DNA from: Jiangella ureilytica
GTDB taxonomy: Bacteria > Actinomycetota > Actinomycetes > Jiangellales > Jiangellaceae
DNA length: 35,008 nucleotides
Reading direction: 5' to 3'
Assembly: GCF_004348545.1 (NCBI RefSeq)
Contig: NZ_SMKL01000065.1
Location: 1-35,008, forward strand
Both the position numbers and the translations under genes were made by a program. Every line of letters starts with the position of its first letter. Within the stretch, counting starts at the first letter, position 1. Under the pieces are notes generated by a model. That model ran no database searches. It saw only the letters and a program-made list of their open reading frames with translations, and was not told where the DNA came from. Below are positions 7,683 to 17,925 of this stretch, piece by piece.

Positions 7683-8939
7683 ATGACCACCCAGAACCAG
7701 AGCGAGACGTACGGGGTGCACTCCGAGGTCGGCCGGCTGCACAAGGTGCTCGTGTGCGCGCCCGGGCTCGCGCACCGGCGGCTGACGCCGACCAACGCCG
7801 ACGACCTGCTGTTCGACGACGTCATGTGGGTGGAGAACGCCCAGCGCGACCACGCCGACTTCGTGAACAAGCTGACCGTCCGCGGCGTCGAGGTCGTCGA
7901 GCTGCACGACCTGCTGGCCCAGACGATGGCGATCCCGAAGGCGCGGTCCTGGCTGCTCGACCGCAAGATCGTCGCCAACGACGTCGGCCTGGGTCTCGTC
8001 GACGACACCGTCGCCTTCCTCGAGTCGCTCGCGCCGCGACAGCTCGCGGAGTTCCTGATCGGCGGATTGGCGACGTCGGACCTGCCCGCGGTCTTCCGGC
8101 CCGGCTACCTCGCTCTGGCCCGGGAGTCCACCGGTGTCCGCGAATACCTGATGCCGCCGCTGCCGAACACCCTGTACACGCGGGACACCACGTGCTGGCT
8201 CTACGGCGGGGTCACGCTGAACCCGCTGTACTGGCCGGCCCGACACGACGAGACCCTGCTGATGAAGGCGATCTACACCTTCCACCCCGATTTCGCCGGC
8301 TCCACCGTCTGGTGGGGCGACCCCGAACAGGACTGGGGCCAGGCCACGTTCGAAGGCGGCGACATCATGCCGGTCGGCAACGGCGTGGTGCTGATGGGCA
8401 TGAGCGAACGGACCTCACGCCAGGCGATCACCCAGGTCGCCGCCACACTCTTCGCCCGCGGCGCGGCCGAGCGTGTGGTGGTCGCCGGCATGCCGAAACT
8501 ACGGTCGGCGATGCACCTCGACACCGTGTTCACCTTCGTCGACCGCGACATCGTCACGCTCCACCCGTCCATCATGGACCGGGTCCACGCGTTCTCTCTC
8601 CGGCCGAGCGACACCGCACCCGGGGTGGAGGTCACCGACGAGGGCACCCGGTCGTTCGTCGACGTGGTGGCCGAGGCCCTCGGGCTGCCCGAGCTGCGGG
8701 TGATCGCCACCGGCGGTGACGTCTACGAGTCCGAACGCCAGCAGTGGGACAGCGGCAACAACGCCGTCGCCCTGGAACCGGGCGTGGTCTTCACCTACGA
8801 CCGCAACACGCGGACCAACACCCTGCTGCGCAAGGCCGGCGTGGAGGTCGTCACCATCGTCGGCGCCGAACTCGGCCGCGGCCGGGGCGGCGGCCATTGC
8901 ATGACCTGTCCCATCATCCGTGAGCCGGTGGAGTTCTGA
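7683..8939 (+). CDS. arcA: Arginine deiminase
   Basis: A 418-residue cytosolic enzyme hydrolysing L-arginine to L-citrulline and ammonia. Catalytic residues of the guanidine-modifying superfamily are all visible: Asp168 in YTRDTT, Glu224 and Asp227 in FEGGD, His278 and Asp280 in MHLDTVF, and nucleophile Cys406 in GGGHCMTCP. The length and the positions of Glu224, His278 and Cys406 match Pseudomonas ArcA as I remember it. The ATG at 7683 follows AAGGGAGA. It lies downstream of arcD-like and nhaC-like genes and 1 nt upstream of a lipoprotein gene. Ornithine carbamoyltransferase and carbamate kinase are missing from the window, so ATP generation from citrulline cannot be assumed; ammonia release for acid tolerance is an alternative. 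Confidence 0.96.
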   Translation: MTTQNQSETYGVHSEVGRLHKVLVCAPGLAHRRLTPTNADDLLFDDVMWVENAQRDHADFVNKLTVRGVEVVELHDLLAQTMAIPKARSWLLDRKIVANDVGLGLVDDTVAFLESLAPRQLAEFLIGGLATSDLPAVFRPGYLALARESTGVREYLMPPLPNTLYTRDTTCWLYGGVTLNPLYWPARHDETLLMKAIYTFHPDFAGSTVWWGDPEQDWGQATFEGGDIMPVGNGVVLMGMSERTSRQAITQVAATLFARGAAERVVVAGMPKLRSAMHLDTVFTFVDRDIVTLHPSIMDRVHAFSLRPSDTAPGVEVTDEGTRSFVDVVAEALGLPELRVIATGGDVYESERQQWDSGNNAVALEPGVVFTYDRNTRTNTLLRKAGVEVVTIVGAELGRGRGGGHCMTCPIIREPVEF

Positions 8940-8940
8940 C

Positions 8941-9396
8941 ATGCCGATCATCTCGCGCGCGCTGACCGCCGCCGGGCTGTCGACGGTGCTGCTGCTCGCC
9001 TCGTGCGTGGACGGCACCGGCCGCGACGTCGAATACGGCCTTTCCGCGGTCCCCGACCTGGGCGACCTCGACGGTCGCACCCTGGTGGCGGACCGGATCG
9101 TCGACCCCGACCGGGACATCGTGCCGAGCTCGCGGATCACGATGTCGTTCACCACCGACTCGGTCAGCGTCGACGCCGGCTGCAACACCTTGACGGGGAC
9201 GGCGTCGATCGACGACCACGAGCTGGTCGTCGACCAACTGGCCTCCACCCTCCAGGCATGCGATGACGCCCTCGAGGAGCAGGATCGGTGGCTGACGTCG
9301 TTCCTCACGTCGCGGCCCAGGTTCGACCGGACCGACGACGACTTCCACCTCAGCCGCGACGACACCGAGATCCACTTGACTCTCGAGGACGACTGA
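8941..9396 (+). CDS. META/HslJ-domain lipoprotein
   Basis: A 151-residue predicted lipoprotein. A short signal peptide ends in a lipobox LLAS-Cys22. The mature part has the META (HslJ-like) pattern, with GCNTLTGTASI followed by LASTLQACDDALEEQDRWL, in which two conserved cysteines and a later polar-aromatic segment are typical. META proteins are small beta-rich envelope proteins linked to stress resistance; their molecular role is unclear. The ATG at 8941 is separated from the arcA stop by a single base, so translation is coupled. An in-frame start at 8920 would overlap arcA and add nothing to the signal peptide. Its tie to arginine deiminase is unusual. Confidence 0.82.
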   Translation: MPIISRALTAAGLSTVLLLASCVDGTGRDVEYGLSAVPDLGDLDGRTLVADRIVDPDRDIVPSSRITMSFTTDSVSVDAGCNTLTGTASIDDHELVVDQLASTLQACDDALEEQDRWLTSFLTSRPRFDRTDDDFHLSRDDTEIHLTLEDD

Positions 9397-9644
9397 GCCG
9401 GTCCACCACGTCGTGCTGACGGGCTATCCGCGAGGATCCACGCCATCGCAACCCCTCCTCTCGCGCCCGGTCGCGCGGTCCGACGACAGCACCGCGCGCA
9501 TCGCGGATCCAGGCTCCGACCAGCCGCTACACGGTTGTGAGCTGCCGGGAGTACGTCATGATGGCGCTGTGATCACCGCAGGGCCAGCGGCGGCCGCCGA
9601 GACCGCTGCGGACGGCGTCGGCGGGCGCCACGGACCCCGAGCGG
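9397..9644. other. Intergenic region holding direct repeat B and a possible truncated gene start
   Basis: The interval between the lipoprotein gene and the convergent tautomerase gene contains the second direct repeat (9518-9552). Just after it, CATGAT and six bases precede GTG at 9571, which looks like a leaderless gene start. That frame runs only about 44 codons (VITAGPAAAAETAADG and on) into the end of the convergent tautomerase gene and is probably not functional. I see no terminator hairpin. Confidence 0.35.
9518..9552 (-). repeat. Direct repeat copy B (putative att site)
   Basis: This 35-bp copy matches 3977-4012 except for one missing base. Identity ends at GGGAGT: the T-loop sequence that continues in copy A (CGAACCC) is replaced by ACGTCAT. 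The boundary therefore falls inside the tRNA-like T-arm, as expected for an att core at the 3' end of an RNA gene. Confidence 0.75.
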
Positions 9645-9887
9645 TCAGTCGGCGACGGCGGCAGACTCGTGGCCCAGGTTCGACAGCACACCGGAGCGCG
9701 TAGCGTCCTCCGACGCCAGGACGCCGCCGTTGGCGACGTCGTCGGGCTCGATGTGCTCGAAGGCGATCCGGACGTCGCCCGGCCGCGCCCCCAGGGTTTC
9801 GACGGCGGCGGAGGTGACGGCCTCGGCGAAGGCGCGCTTCTGCTCCACAGTGCGCCCGCGCAGCAGCTGGACGGTGATGCTCGGCAT
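9645..9887 (-). CDS. 4-oxalocrotonate tautomerase family protein
   Basis: An 80-residue protein starting Met-Pro-Ser-Ile-Thr-Val, so Pro1 of the processed chain is available as the catalytic base that defines the 4-OT superfamily. The RTVEQKRAFAEAVTSAAVETL helix and the later VRIAFEHIEPDDVANGG strand-turn fit the short beta-alpha-beta tautomerase fold. These enzymes act as hexamers or trimers on 2-hydroxydienoates and related enols. The ATG at 9887 follows AAAGGA. It is the last gene of the leftward operon, 14 nt after the aldehyde dehydrogenase. A tautomerase with kduI/kduD-type genes suggests keto-enol conversion of a sugar-acid intermediate (inference). Confidence 0.88.
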   Translation of the reverse strand: MPSITVQLLRGRTVEQKRAFAEAVTSAAVETLGARPGDVRIAFEHIEPDDVANGGVLASEDATRSGVLSNLGHESAAVAD

Positions 9888-9901
9888 GTCGATCAGTCCT
9901 T

Positions 9902-11398
9902 TCAGAGGGCCGTGATCACGGTCTTGAGCTCGGTGAAGTCGTCCAGCCCGAACGAGCCGAGCTCGCGGCCCCAGCCCGACTCCTTGAACCCGCCCCGCGG
10001 CAGAACCACGTCGTCCGCGTGCCAGGTGTTGAGCCAGACGGTGCCGGCCCGCAGCGCCGACCCGGCACGGTGCGCCCGCGCGACGTCGCGGGTCCAGACG
10101 CCGGCGGCGAGGCCGTAGCGGGTGTCGTTGGCCAGCCGGAACACCTCGTCCTCGGAGTCGAACGGCACCGCCGTCACGACCGGGCCGAAGACCTCGTTGC
10201 GCTGGATCTCCGCGTCCTCCGCGACGCCCGTGAGCAGTGTCGGCTCCATGAAGAACCCGCTCTCGAGGCCTCGACGACCGCCGGCCACCGCGGAAGCGCC
10301 GGCCCGGATCCCGCCCTCGACGTAGCCGAGCACCATCGCCTGCTGCTCGGCGGTGATGAGCGGGCCCATGTCGGTCGACGGGTCGAACCCGTTCCCGAGC
10401 TTCGTCCCCCGAGCGATCGCCGCCACCCCGGCCACCACCTCGTCGTACGCCGACCGCTCGACGTAGAGCCGCGACCCGTTGACGCAGCACTGGCCCTGGT
10501 TGAAGAAGCCCGCGTGCGCGGACCCGGCGATGGCCGCCGGCAGGTCGGCGTCGGCGAAGATGATGTTCGGCGCCTTGCCGCCCAGCTCGAGCGACACCTT
10601 CTTGAGGTTGCCCGCGGCGGCCTCGACGATCTTCTTGCCGACGGCGGTCGACCCGGTGAACGCGACCTTGTCGACGCCGGGGTGCCGGACCAGCGCCGCG
10701 CCCGCCTCGCCGAACCCGGTCAGGACGTTCAGCACGCCGGGCGGGAAGCCGGCCTGGAGGAACAGCTCGCCCAGCCGCAGCGCGGACAGCGGCGTCTGCT
10801 CGGCCGGCTTGAGCACGACGGTGTTGCCCGCGGTGACCGCGGGGATCACCTTGAAGCAGGCCATGAGCAGCGGGAAGTTCCATGGCACGATCCCGGCGAC
10901 GACGCCGACCGGCTCGCGCACGGTGTAGGCGAAGTACGGCGCGTCGGCCGACATCGGGATCGTGGTGCCCTCGATCTTCGTCGCCCAGCCGGCGAAGTAG
11001 CGGAACAGCTCGGCGGCCGTGGCCACGTCACCGTCGCGCGCCCCGAGGAACGGCTTGCCGTTGTCCAGGGTCTCGAGCTGGGCCAGCTCGTCGGCGTGCT
11101 GGTCGATGAGCTCGGCCATGCGCCAGAGCAGCCGCGCGCGCTGACGGGGGGTGGTGCGGCGCCAGGCAGACCCGGGCTCGAAGGCGGCCCGGGCGGCGGC
11201 CACCGCACGGTCGACGTCCTCGTCGCCGCCGTGGGCGACGCGGGCGAGCACCGCGCCGGTCGCGGGGTCGAGGGTCTCGAAGGTCCGCCCCGACGCGGCG
11301 GCGGACCAGGTGTCCCCGATCAGCAGTGGACGCTCGGCCGAGATGAACTCGGAGACCGCCGGGAGCAGGTGGTCACGGGAGGCATCGGTCGTGGTCAT
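9902..11398 (-). CDS. NAD(P)-dependent aldehyde dehydrogenase
   Basis: A 498-residue cytosolic ALDH-superfamily enzyme oxidising an aldehyde to an acid. Motifs seen: VPWNFPLLM near residue 171, GSTAVGKKI near 249, the general base Glu271 in LELGGK, the nucleophile Cys305 in NQGQCC, and EVFGPVV near 392. It matches betaine/phenylacetaldehyde/lactaldehyde-type ALDHs in length. The ATG at 11398 follows a GGAAGG-type site upstream. It lies 28 nt after the second permease and 14 nt before the tautomerase, within a sugar-acid operon. A semialdehyde from uronate breakdown (for example 2-oxoglutarate semialdehyde) is a plausible substrate but is not shown by the sequence. Confidence 0.94.
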   Translation of the reverse strand: MTTTDASRDHLLPAVSEFISAERPLLIGDTWSAAASGRTFETLDPATGAVLARVAHGGDEDVDRAVAAARAAFEPGSAWRRTTPRQRARLLWRMAELIDQHADELAQLETLDNGKPFLGARDGDVATAAELFRYFAGWATKIEGTTIPMSADAPYFAYTVREPVGVVAGIVPWNFPLLMACFKVIPAVTAGNTVVLKPAEQTPLSALRLGELFLQAGFPPGVLNVLTGFGEAGAALVRHPGVDKVAFTGSTAVGKKIVEAAAGNLKKVSLELGGKAPNIIFADADLPAAIAGSAHAGFFNQGQCCVNGSRLYVERSAYDEVVAGVAAIARGTKLGNGFDPSTDMGPLITAEQQAMVLGYVEGGIRAGASAVAGGRRGLESGFFMEPTLLTGVAEDAEIQRNEVFGPVVTAVPFDSEDEVFRLANDTRYGLAAGVWTRDVARAHRAGSALRAGTVWLNTWHADDVVLPRGGFKESGWGRELGSFGLDDFTELKTVITAL

Positions 11399-11426
11399 CG
11401 AGGGCGCCTTTCTGCACGGAAGGGAG

Positions 11427-12427
11427 TCATTTCAGTACCGCCACCTTGGAACGGTCGATGGTCACGCTGACCGCGATGATGATCAGCACGCCGTAGAAGA
11501 TCGGTTCGAAGCCGGCGTCGACGCCGATGAGCGAGAGCCCGGTCCGCAGCAGCACCACGATCAGCGCGCCGACGACGGTCCGGAACAGCCCGCCGTGGCC
11601 GCCGGTGATCGCCGTCCCGCCGACGATGACCGCCGCGACCGCCGGCAGGAGCAGGCTCTCGCCGAGCGTCGGCGCGCCGCTGAACGTGCGGGCGACGAGC
11701 AGCACGCCGGCCAGCCCGGCGCACGCGCCGGACACGCCGAACGCGGCGATCTTCACCATGCTCACCGGCAGTCCGGCCAGCCGGGCCGCGGGCTCGGCGT
11801 GGCCGACGGACGCGACCCACCGGCCGAACGGGGTGAACCTCATGACCGCGCCGAGCACGACGACGACACCCAGCGCGATCACCAGCGCGCTCGGAACGGT
11901 GCCGCCGATGCGGGTGAACGCCCAGCGCAGCGCCGCGATGTCGGTGACGGCGACGGTGCTGGCGCCGGAGAACGCCAGCGCCAGGCCGGTCCACAGCGAC
12001 ATCCCGCCGAGGGTGACGATGAACGACGGCACCCGTGCGGCGATGTGGATCCAGCCCTGCACGACCCCGGCCAGCGCGCACACCAGGACGACCGGCACCA
12101 CCACCGCGCCGGACATCGACGGCACCCACAGCGCGGTGAGCACCGACGCGAACGACGCCAGCGCCCCGATGGACAGGTCGATGCCGCCGCACAGGATGAC
12201 GACGGTGATGCCCACCGCCAGCACCATCAGCGGCGCCGCGGAGTCGGCCATGGTGGTGAGGCTGCGCTGGGTCAGCAGGTCGGGGTTGCGCAGTGAGAGC
12301 AGGACCAGCAGGACGGCCAGGATGATCAGCGGCATGAACCGGACCAGCTCACGCCGCACGCGGCTCGACCCGTCCGGCTGCCGCGGTGCCTCGGAGGGCC
12401 GCGCCACCTCGGGTGCGGTGTCGGTGC

Positions 12428-12431
<4 letters not shown>
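11427..12431 (-). CDS. Sugar ABC transporter permease (RbsC/BPD_transp_2 family), second permease
   Basis: A 334-residue inner-membrane permease with 8-10 predicted helices. The ILCGGIDLSIGALASFASVL segment, the cytoplasmic coupling region FTPFGRWVASVGHAEPAARLAGLPV and the VGGTAITGGHGGLFRTVVGAL loop are diagnostic of ribose/xylose-type (CUT2) permeases. The first ~30 residues are a hydrophilic tail. Its ATG at 12431 overlaps the ATPase stop as ATGA, so translation is coupled. The cluster has two different permeases flanking the ATPase, implying a heterodimeric membrane channel. Confidence 0.93.
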
Positions 12432-13941
<1,510 letters not shown>

Positions 13942-13945
<4 letters not shown>

Positions 13946-15006
13946 TTGACCACCCCCAGCCGGTGCCGGACGGGCCACGTCGCGGCGGCGACGGCGACCA
14001 CGACGATGACGCCCTGGACCGCCTGCTGGGCGTACGGGCTGACGCCGGCGAGGATCAGCCCGTTCTGCAGGACGGTGAGCACGAGCACGCCGATCATCGA
14101 CTGCAGCACCCCGCCGCGCCCGCCGACCAGCAGCGTGCCGCCGATGACGGCCGCCGCGATCGCGGAGAAGTTCAGCCCCGACCCCGCTTGCACCACGCCC
14201 GACCCCAGCTGGGACGTCGCCATGACGGCGCCCAGCCCGTAGAAGGCGCCGGCGACGGCGAACGCCGCGGTCTTGTAGCGCGCGACCGGCACGCCGGAGA
14301 GCCGCGCGATGTCCTCGGCGCCGCCGATGGCGTACGCGTAACGGCCCACGCGGGTGTAGCGCTGGATCAGCCAGCCGACGAGGATCGCCCCGGCCGCCAC
14401 CCAGCTCACGATGGTGAACCCGAGGAACCGCGACGACGCCCAGTCGCCCAGCCACGGGTCCTCGACGATCGGCCGCTCCCCGGAGAACAGGATCGTGGCC
14501 ACACCCAGCCCGATGGCGTAGACGCCCAGCGTCGTCAGGAACGACGGGATCCGCAGCCGGGTCGACAACACCCCGCTGAGCAGCCCGAACGCCGCACCCA
14601 GCGCGACGGTCGCCGCCACCCCGAGCACGCCGAGGTCCAGCCCGGTCCGTGAGTTCGCGACCAGCAGCGCGACGGTGAGCGCGCACGCGCCGATCACGCC
14701 CTCGACGGACAGGTCGATCGCCCCGAGCAGCAGCACGAAGGTGAGCCCGACCGTGACGACGGCCAGCACGGCGGCCGCGTCGACGACGGCCACCACGTTG
14801 TCCCAGCTGCGGAACTGCGCGTCGAGGACCGAGAAGACCAGGATCATCAGCACGAGGGCGGCAAGCGACGCGGTGGTTTGAACGGCGTCGGTGCCGCGCG
14901 GGCGCCACACCAGTCGCCCGCCGGACGCCGCCGGCCCCGGCCCCAGGGGCGGGGCCGGTCCGGCGGCGTCCGCGGCGCGTGGCTGCGCCGTGTCTGGCGA
15001 GGACAT
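13942..15006 (-). CDS. Sugar ABC transporter permease (RbsC family), first permease
   Basis: A 354-residue CUT2-type permease. A proline/alanine-rich N-terminal tail of about 40 residues precedes the first helix. LLLGAIDLSVEGVIGACALTV, YTRVGRYAYAIGGAEDIARL and IGGTLLVGGRGGVLQSMIGVL are the characteristic loop motifs. The ATG at 15006 overlaps the binding-protein stop (TGATG) and its own stop overlaps the ATPase start (ATGA), so the four transporter genes are translationally coupled. It differs clearly from the second permease (11427-12431), supporting a heterodimer. Confidence 0.93.
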
Positions 15007-16097
15007 CAGCCGATCGGCCCCGTGGCTCGGTCGAAGAGGCTGCCGCACTCGAAGTCGTCCATGTTCAGCTCCGGCTCGGCGAACTCGGCGGCGTTGGTCT
15101 GGTCGATGAGGAACTGCTCGGCGAAGAACGCGCGGTCGTCGTTCGCGACGTCGGCCACGTCGAGCTCGCCGGTCGCGGCGCAGTACCCCATGGCCAGGCC
15201 GATCGCGCCCTGCCACGGGCCGTCGCTGGACACCGTCGCCGTCATCGTGCCCGCCTCGATCGCGGCGATCGCCTCCGGGACCGCGTCGATGCCCACCACA
15301 CCGACGCCGGTGATCCCGGCCGCCTCCAGCGCCTGCACGGCGCCGAGCGCCATGTCGTCGTTGGCCGCCCAGACCCCGCCGACGTGCTCGCCGTGCGCCG
15401 TCAGCAGCGTCCGCGTCACGTTCAGCGCCTCGGCGCGATCGAACCCGGCGGTCTGCTCGTCGAGCAGCTCGACCTCCGGGTGCTCCGACAGCGCCCGCTG
15501 CAGGCCGGCGAACCGGTCCTGGGCGGCGGAGGTGTCGAGGATGCCCTGCAGCGCGATGATGCCGCCGCTGCCGCCCATCTGCTCGATCAGCGCCTTGGCG
15601 ATGAGGTAGCCGGACTCCTCGCCGTCGTAGGTGATGTGCGAGACCCAGCGGTCGTAGCCGTCCCACGGGTTGAGGTCGGCGGGCTTGTTCCACTGGGTGA
15701 CGAGGAACGCGCCGGCCTCGTCCGCCGCGGCGACGATCGGTGCGGTGTCGGAGTCGCCGTTGGGCAGCACGTTCAGCACGGCGCACTCCATGCCGCTGCC
15801 GGCGAGGGCCTGGCGGATCTGCTCCTGCTGGCGCTGCGAGTCGCCGTCGTAGGTGAGGTGCTGCTGCTCGAGGCCGACGGACTCGGCGAACTCGTCGCCG
15901 CCGGCGAGCCAGGCCGCCTCGTACGGGTTGGTCTGGTTGCGGACCTGGCCGATCAGGGTGATGTCCTCGGGGCTGCAGCTGCCGCCGTCCCCCGACGCGC
16001 TGGAGGTGCCGCTGTCGTCGGCACAGGCGGTGAGCAGGAGGCCGCCGGCGAGGACGCCGGTGAGGACCGCCAGGCGCTGACGTGTGGGTTTCCTCAT
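15006..16097 (-). CDS. Sugar ABC transporter substrate-binding lipoprotein
   Basis: A 363-residue periplasmic-binding-protein-like lipoprotein (Peripla_BP_4/RbsB fold). The signal peptide ends LLLTA-Cys25, and a Ser/Gly-rich linker follows. The mature chain begins a first strand DITLIGQVRNQTNPYEAAW, then has AVLNVLPNG, GIIALQGILDTSAAQDRFAG and VWAANDDMALGAVQAL, which are typical sugar-contact and hinge segments. The strong ribosome site GGAGAGGGAAC precedes the ATG at 16097. It is encoded 68 nt after the KduD-type gene, so the operon starts with the catabolic enzymes and continues with uptake. The ligand is probably a uronate or an unsaturated-uronate oligomer or monomer (inference from kduI/kduD). 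Confidence 0.93.
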   Translation of the reverse strand: MRKPTRQRLAVLTGVLAGGLLLTACADDSGTSSASGDGGSCSPEDITLIGQVRNQTNPYEAAWLAGGDEFAESVGLEQQHLTYDGDSQRQQEQIRQALAGSGMECAVLNVLPNGDSDTAPIVAAADEAGAFLVTQWNKPADLNPWDGYDRWVSHITYDGEESGYLIAKALIEQMGGSGGIIALQGILDTSAAQDRFAGLQRALSEHPEVELLDEQTAGFDRAEALNVTRTLLTAHGEHVGGVWAANDDMALGAVQALEAAGITGVGVVGIDAVPEAIAAIEAGTMTATVSSDGPWQGAIGLAMGYCAATGELDVADVANDDRAFFAEQFLIDQTNAAEFAEPELNMDDFECGSLFDRATGPIG

Positions 16098-16165
16098 TGA
16101 AGTTCCCTCTCCGCTTCGGACAGTCCGCGGGCGCGGGCTGCGAGGTCCTATCTGCGGTGCGCTGA

Positions 16166-16960
16166 CTATCGGGCGCTCCAGCCCCCGTCCACGAGCAGGA
16201 CGTGTCCCGTCACGTAGTCGGAGGCGCTGGACGCCAGGAAGACCGCGGCGCCGACGAGGTCGGACGGCAGGCCCCAGCGACCCGCGGGGATGCGGTCGCC
16301 GATGCTCGTCGCCCGCGCCGGGTCGGTGCGGAGCCGGGCCGTGTTGTCAGTGACGATGTAGCCGGGCGCGATGGCGTTGACCTGCACCCCGCGCGGCGCC
16401 CACTCGTTCGACAGCGCCCGGGTGACGCCCGCGACGGCGTGCTTGCTCGCCGCGTACGACGACACCCCGATGCCGCCCTCGAACGAGAGGAGGCTCGCGA
16501 TGTTGATGACCTTGCCGCTGCCGCGGGCCACCATCGGCCCGGCGACGCGCTGGGTCAGGAAGAACAACGACGTCAGGTTGACGTCGAGCACCCGGTTCCA
16601 GGAGCTCGCGTCGACCGTGAGCGCGTCCTCGCGGTGGATCACCCCGGCGTTGTTGACCAGGATGTCGATATCGGCCGGCAGCTGGTCGTCGAGCGCACCG
16701 CTGGCGATGAGCTCCGGCTGGGCCAGGTCGAGGTCGACGGTGGTCGCCGTCCGGCCGAGCTCCTCGACCGCCTCCTTGGTGGCGTCGAGGCTGCCGCTCC
16801 GCCCGACGAGGACGAGATCGGCGCCCGCGAGAGCGAGGCCCATCGCGATCGCCCGGCCGATCCCCCGGCTCACGCCGGTGACCAGCGCCGTTCGCCCGAC
16901 CAGTGAGAAGGCCTGCAGGTCGGCGGACTGCGGGGCGGCCTGGCGGCCGTCGGTGCTCAC
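16166..16960 (-). CDS. kduD: SDR oxidoreductase, KduD-type (2-deoxy-D-gluconate 3-dehydrogenase-like)
   Basis: A 264-residue classical SDR. TGVSRGIGRA, NNAGVIHRE, Ser in INIASLLSFEGG, Y-A-A-S-K and the VQVNAIAPGYIVTDNTARLR segment match the KduD subfamily, which reduces 2,5-diketo-3-deoxygluconate to 2-keto-3-deoxygluconate after KduI. The ending YVTGHVLLVDGGWSAR is also typical. The start is GTG at 16960, overlapping the kduI stop as GTGA; the first 15 residues are a hydrophilic extension. Direct coupling to kduI makes the functional call fairly secure, although SDR specificity cannot be read from motifs alone. Confidence 0.88.
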   Translation of the reverse strand: MSTDGRQAAPQSADLQAFSLVGRTALVTGVSRGIGRAIAMGLALAGADLVLVGRSGSLDATKEAVEELGRTATTVDLDLAQPELIASGALDDQLPADIDILVNNAGVIHREDALTVDASSWNRVLDVNLTSLFFLTQRVAGPMVARGSGKVINIASLLSFEGGIGVSSYAASKHAVAGVTRALSNEWAPRGVQVNAIAPGYIVTDNTARLRTDPARATSIGDRIPAGRWGLPSDLVGAAVFLASSASDYVTGHVLLVDGGWSAR

Positions 16961-17775
16961 AGGGCCTCCAGCGCGACGGGGTCGAGGTCGCCGTAGTCGG
17001 TGTTCTCGCCGGCCATGGCCCAGACGAACGCGTAGGAGCCGGTGCCCGCGCCCGCGTGGACCGACCACGACGGCGAGATGACCGCTTCGCCGTCGGCGAC
17101 CCACAGGTGCCGTGTCCTGTCCGGCTCGCCCATGACGTGCAGGACGCGGTCGCCGTCGGACAGCCCGGTGTAGAGGTAGACCTCGGTCCGGCGGTCGTGG
17201 CGGTGCGGCGGCATGGTGTTCCACACCGACCCCTCGGCGATGACGGTGACGCCGAGCTGCAGCTGGCACGACGGGTGCCCGCCCGGGCCCCACACGTAGC
17301 GGTACAGGCTGCGGACGCTGGCGCCGCGCTGCTCGCCCAGCTCGACCGGCTCGGTCTCGCCGCGGCGGAAGACGGCGACGCCGTGGTCGGTGTGCGCGGT
17401 GGCGGAGACCAGGTAGAACCTGGCGCCCGCGCCGCGGAACGCGACCCGCCGGCCCAGGCCGACGTAGGCGCCGTCGAGCGTGCCGAGCTCGTACGGGGCG
17501 TCGTCGACGAGCACCTGGCCCGGGCCGCCGACGTTGATGACGCCGAGCTCGCGCCGTTCGAGGAAGTGCGCCGCGCGGAGCGGCTCGAAGGCCGGCAGGG
17601 CCAGCGCCTCGTCTCCGGCCGGTACCGCGCCGGCGAGGACCATGCGATCCTCATGCGTGTAGACCGCGCGCACCTCACCGTCGGCGAACAGGCCGTCGAC
17701 GAGGTAGCGGTCCCGCAGCTCGGCGTTGGTGGCCGTCTCGACCGACGCTGGCGCGGTCGCCTGGCGGACCTCCAT
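16957..17775 (-). CDS. kduI: 5-dehydro-4-deoxy-D-glucuronate isomerase
   Basis: A 272-residue cupin enzyme that isomerises 5-keto-4-deoxyuronate (from pectin, alginate-like or glycosaminoglycan unsaturated uronates) to 2,5-diketo-3-deoxygluconate. The match to the E. coli protein I recall is extensive: FLERRELGVINVGG, GSVWNTMPPHRHDRRTEVYLY (metal ligands His, His and Glu) and AVISPSWSVHAGAGT (last His ligand). The MEVRQ start at 17775 aligns with E. coli MDVRQ and has GGGAGA 7 nt upstream; ATGs at 17778 and 17790 are alternatives. It is the first gene of the leftward operon and is divergent from an IclR regulator. Confidence 0.95.
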   Translation of the reverse strand: MEVRQATAPASVETATNAELRDRYLVDGLFADGEVRAVYTHEDRMVLAGAVPAGDEALALPAFEPLRAAHFLERRELGVINVGGPGQVLVDDAPYELGTLDGAYVGLGRRVAFRGAGARFYLVSATAHTDHGVAVFRRGETEPVELGEQRGASVRSLYRYVWGPGGHPSCQLQLGVTVIAEGSVWNTMPPHRHDRRTEVYLYTGLSDGDRVLHVMGEPDRTRHLWVADGEAVISPSWSVHAGAGTGSYAFVWAMAGENTDYGDLDPVALEAL

Positions 17776-17842
17776 CATGTGCTCTCCCATCGAACGTCGA
17801 ATCGGCGAGACGGGTGGGACGCGACCGCTTCGGTTCACATAT

Positions 17843-17871
17843 GCGGACCGCTGTCCTCATTTGCGATCGCA
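17843..17871. promoter_or_regulatory. Palindromes in the kduI-iclR divergent control region
   Basis: Two short perfect palindromic elements lie 11 bp apart between the divergent starts: GCGGACCGC (17843-17851) and TGCGATCGCA (17862-17871). Their position, about 68 bp from the kduI start and 55 bp from the iclR start, suits binding by the adjacent IclR-type regulator. GC-rich DNA makes short palindromes common, so this is tentative. Confidence 0.35.
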
Positions 17872-17925
17872 CTCAACCAGGATGTGAATGAGCTGTCAAG
17901 GATGGGTCTGCTAGCTTTGTCTGTG

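Noticed and set aside
9571-9702. A short gene starting at GTG 9571 after direct repeat B
   Set aside because: A leaderless-like start is present, but the 44-codon product lacks any motif and overlaps the 3' end of the well-supported tautomerase gene.
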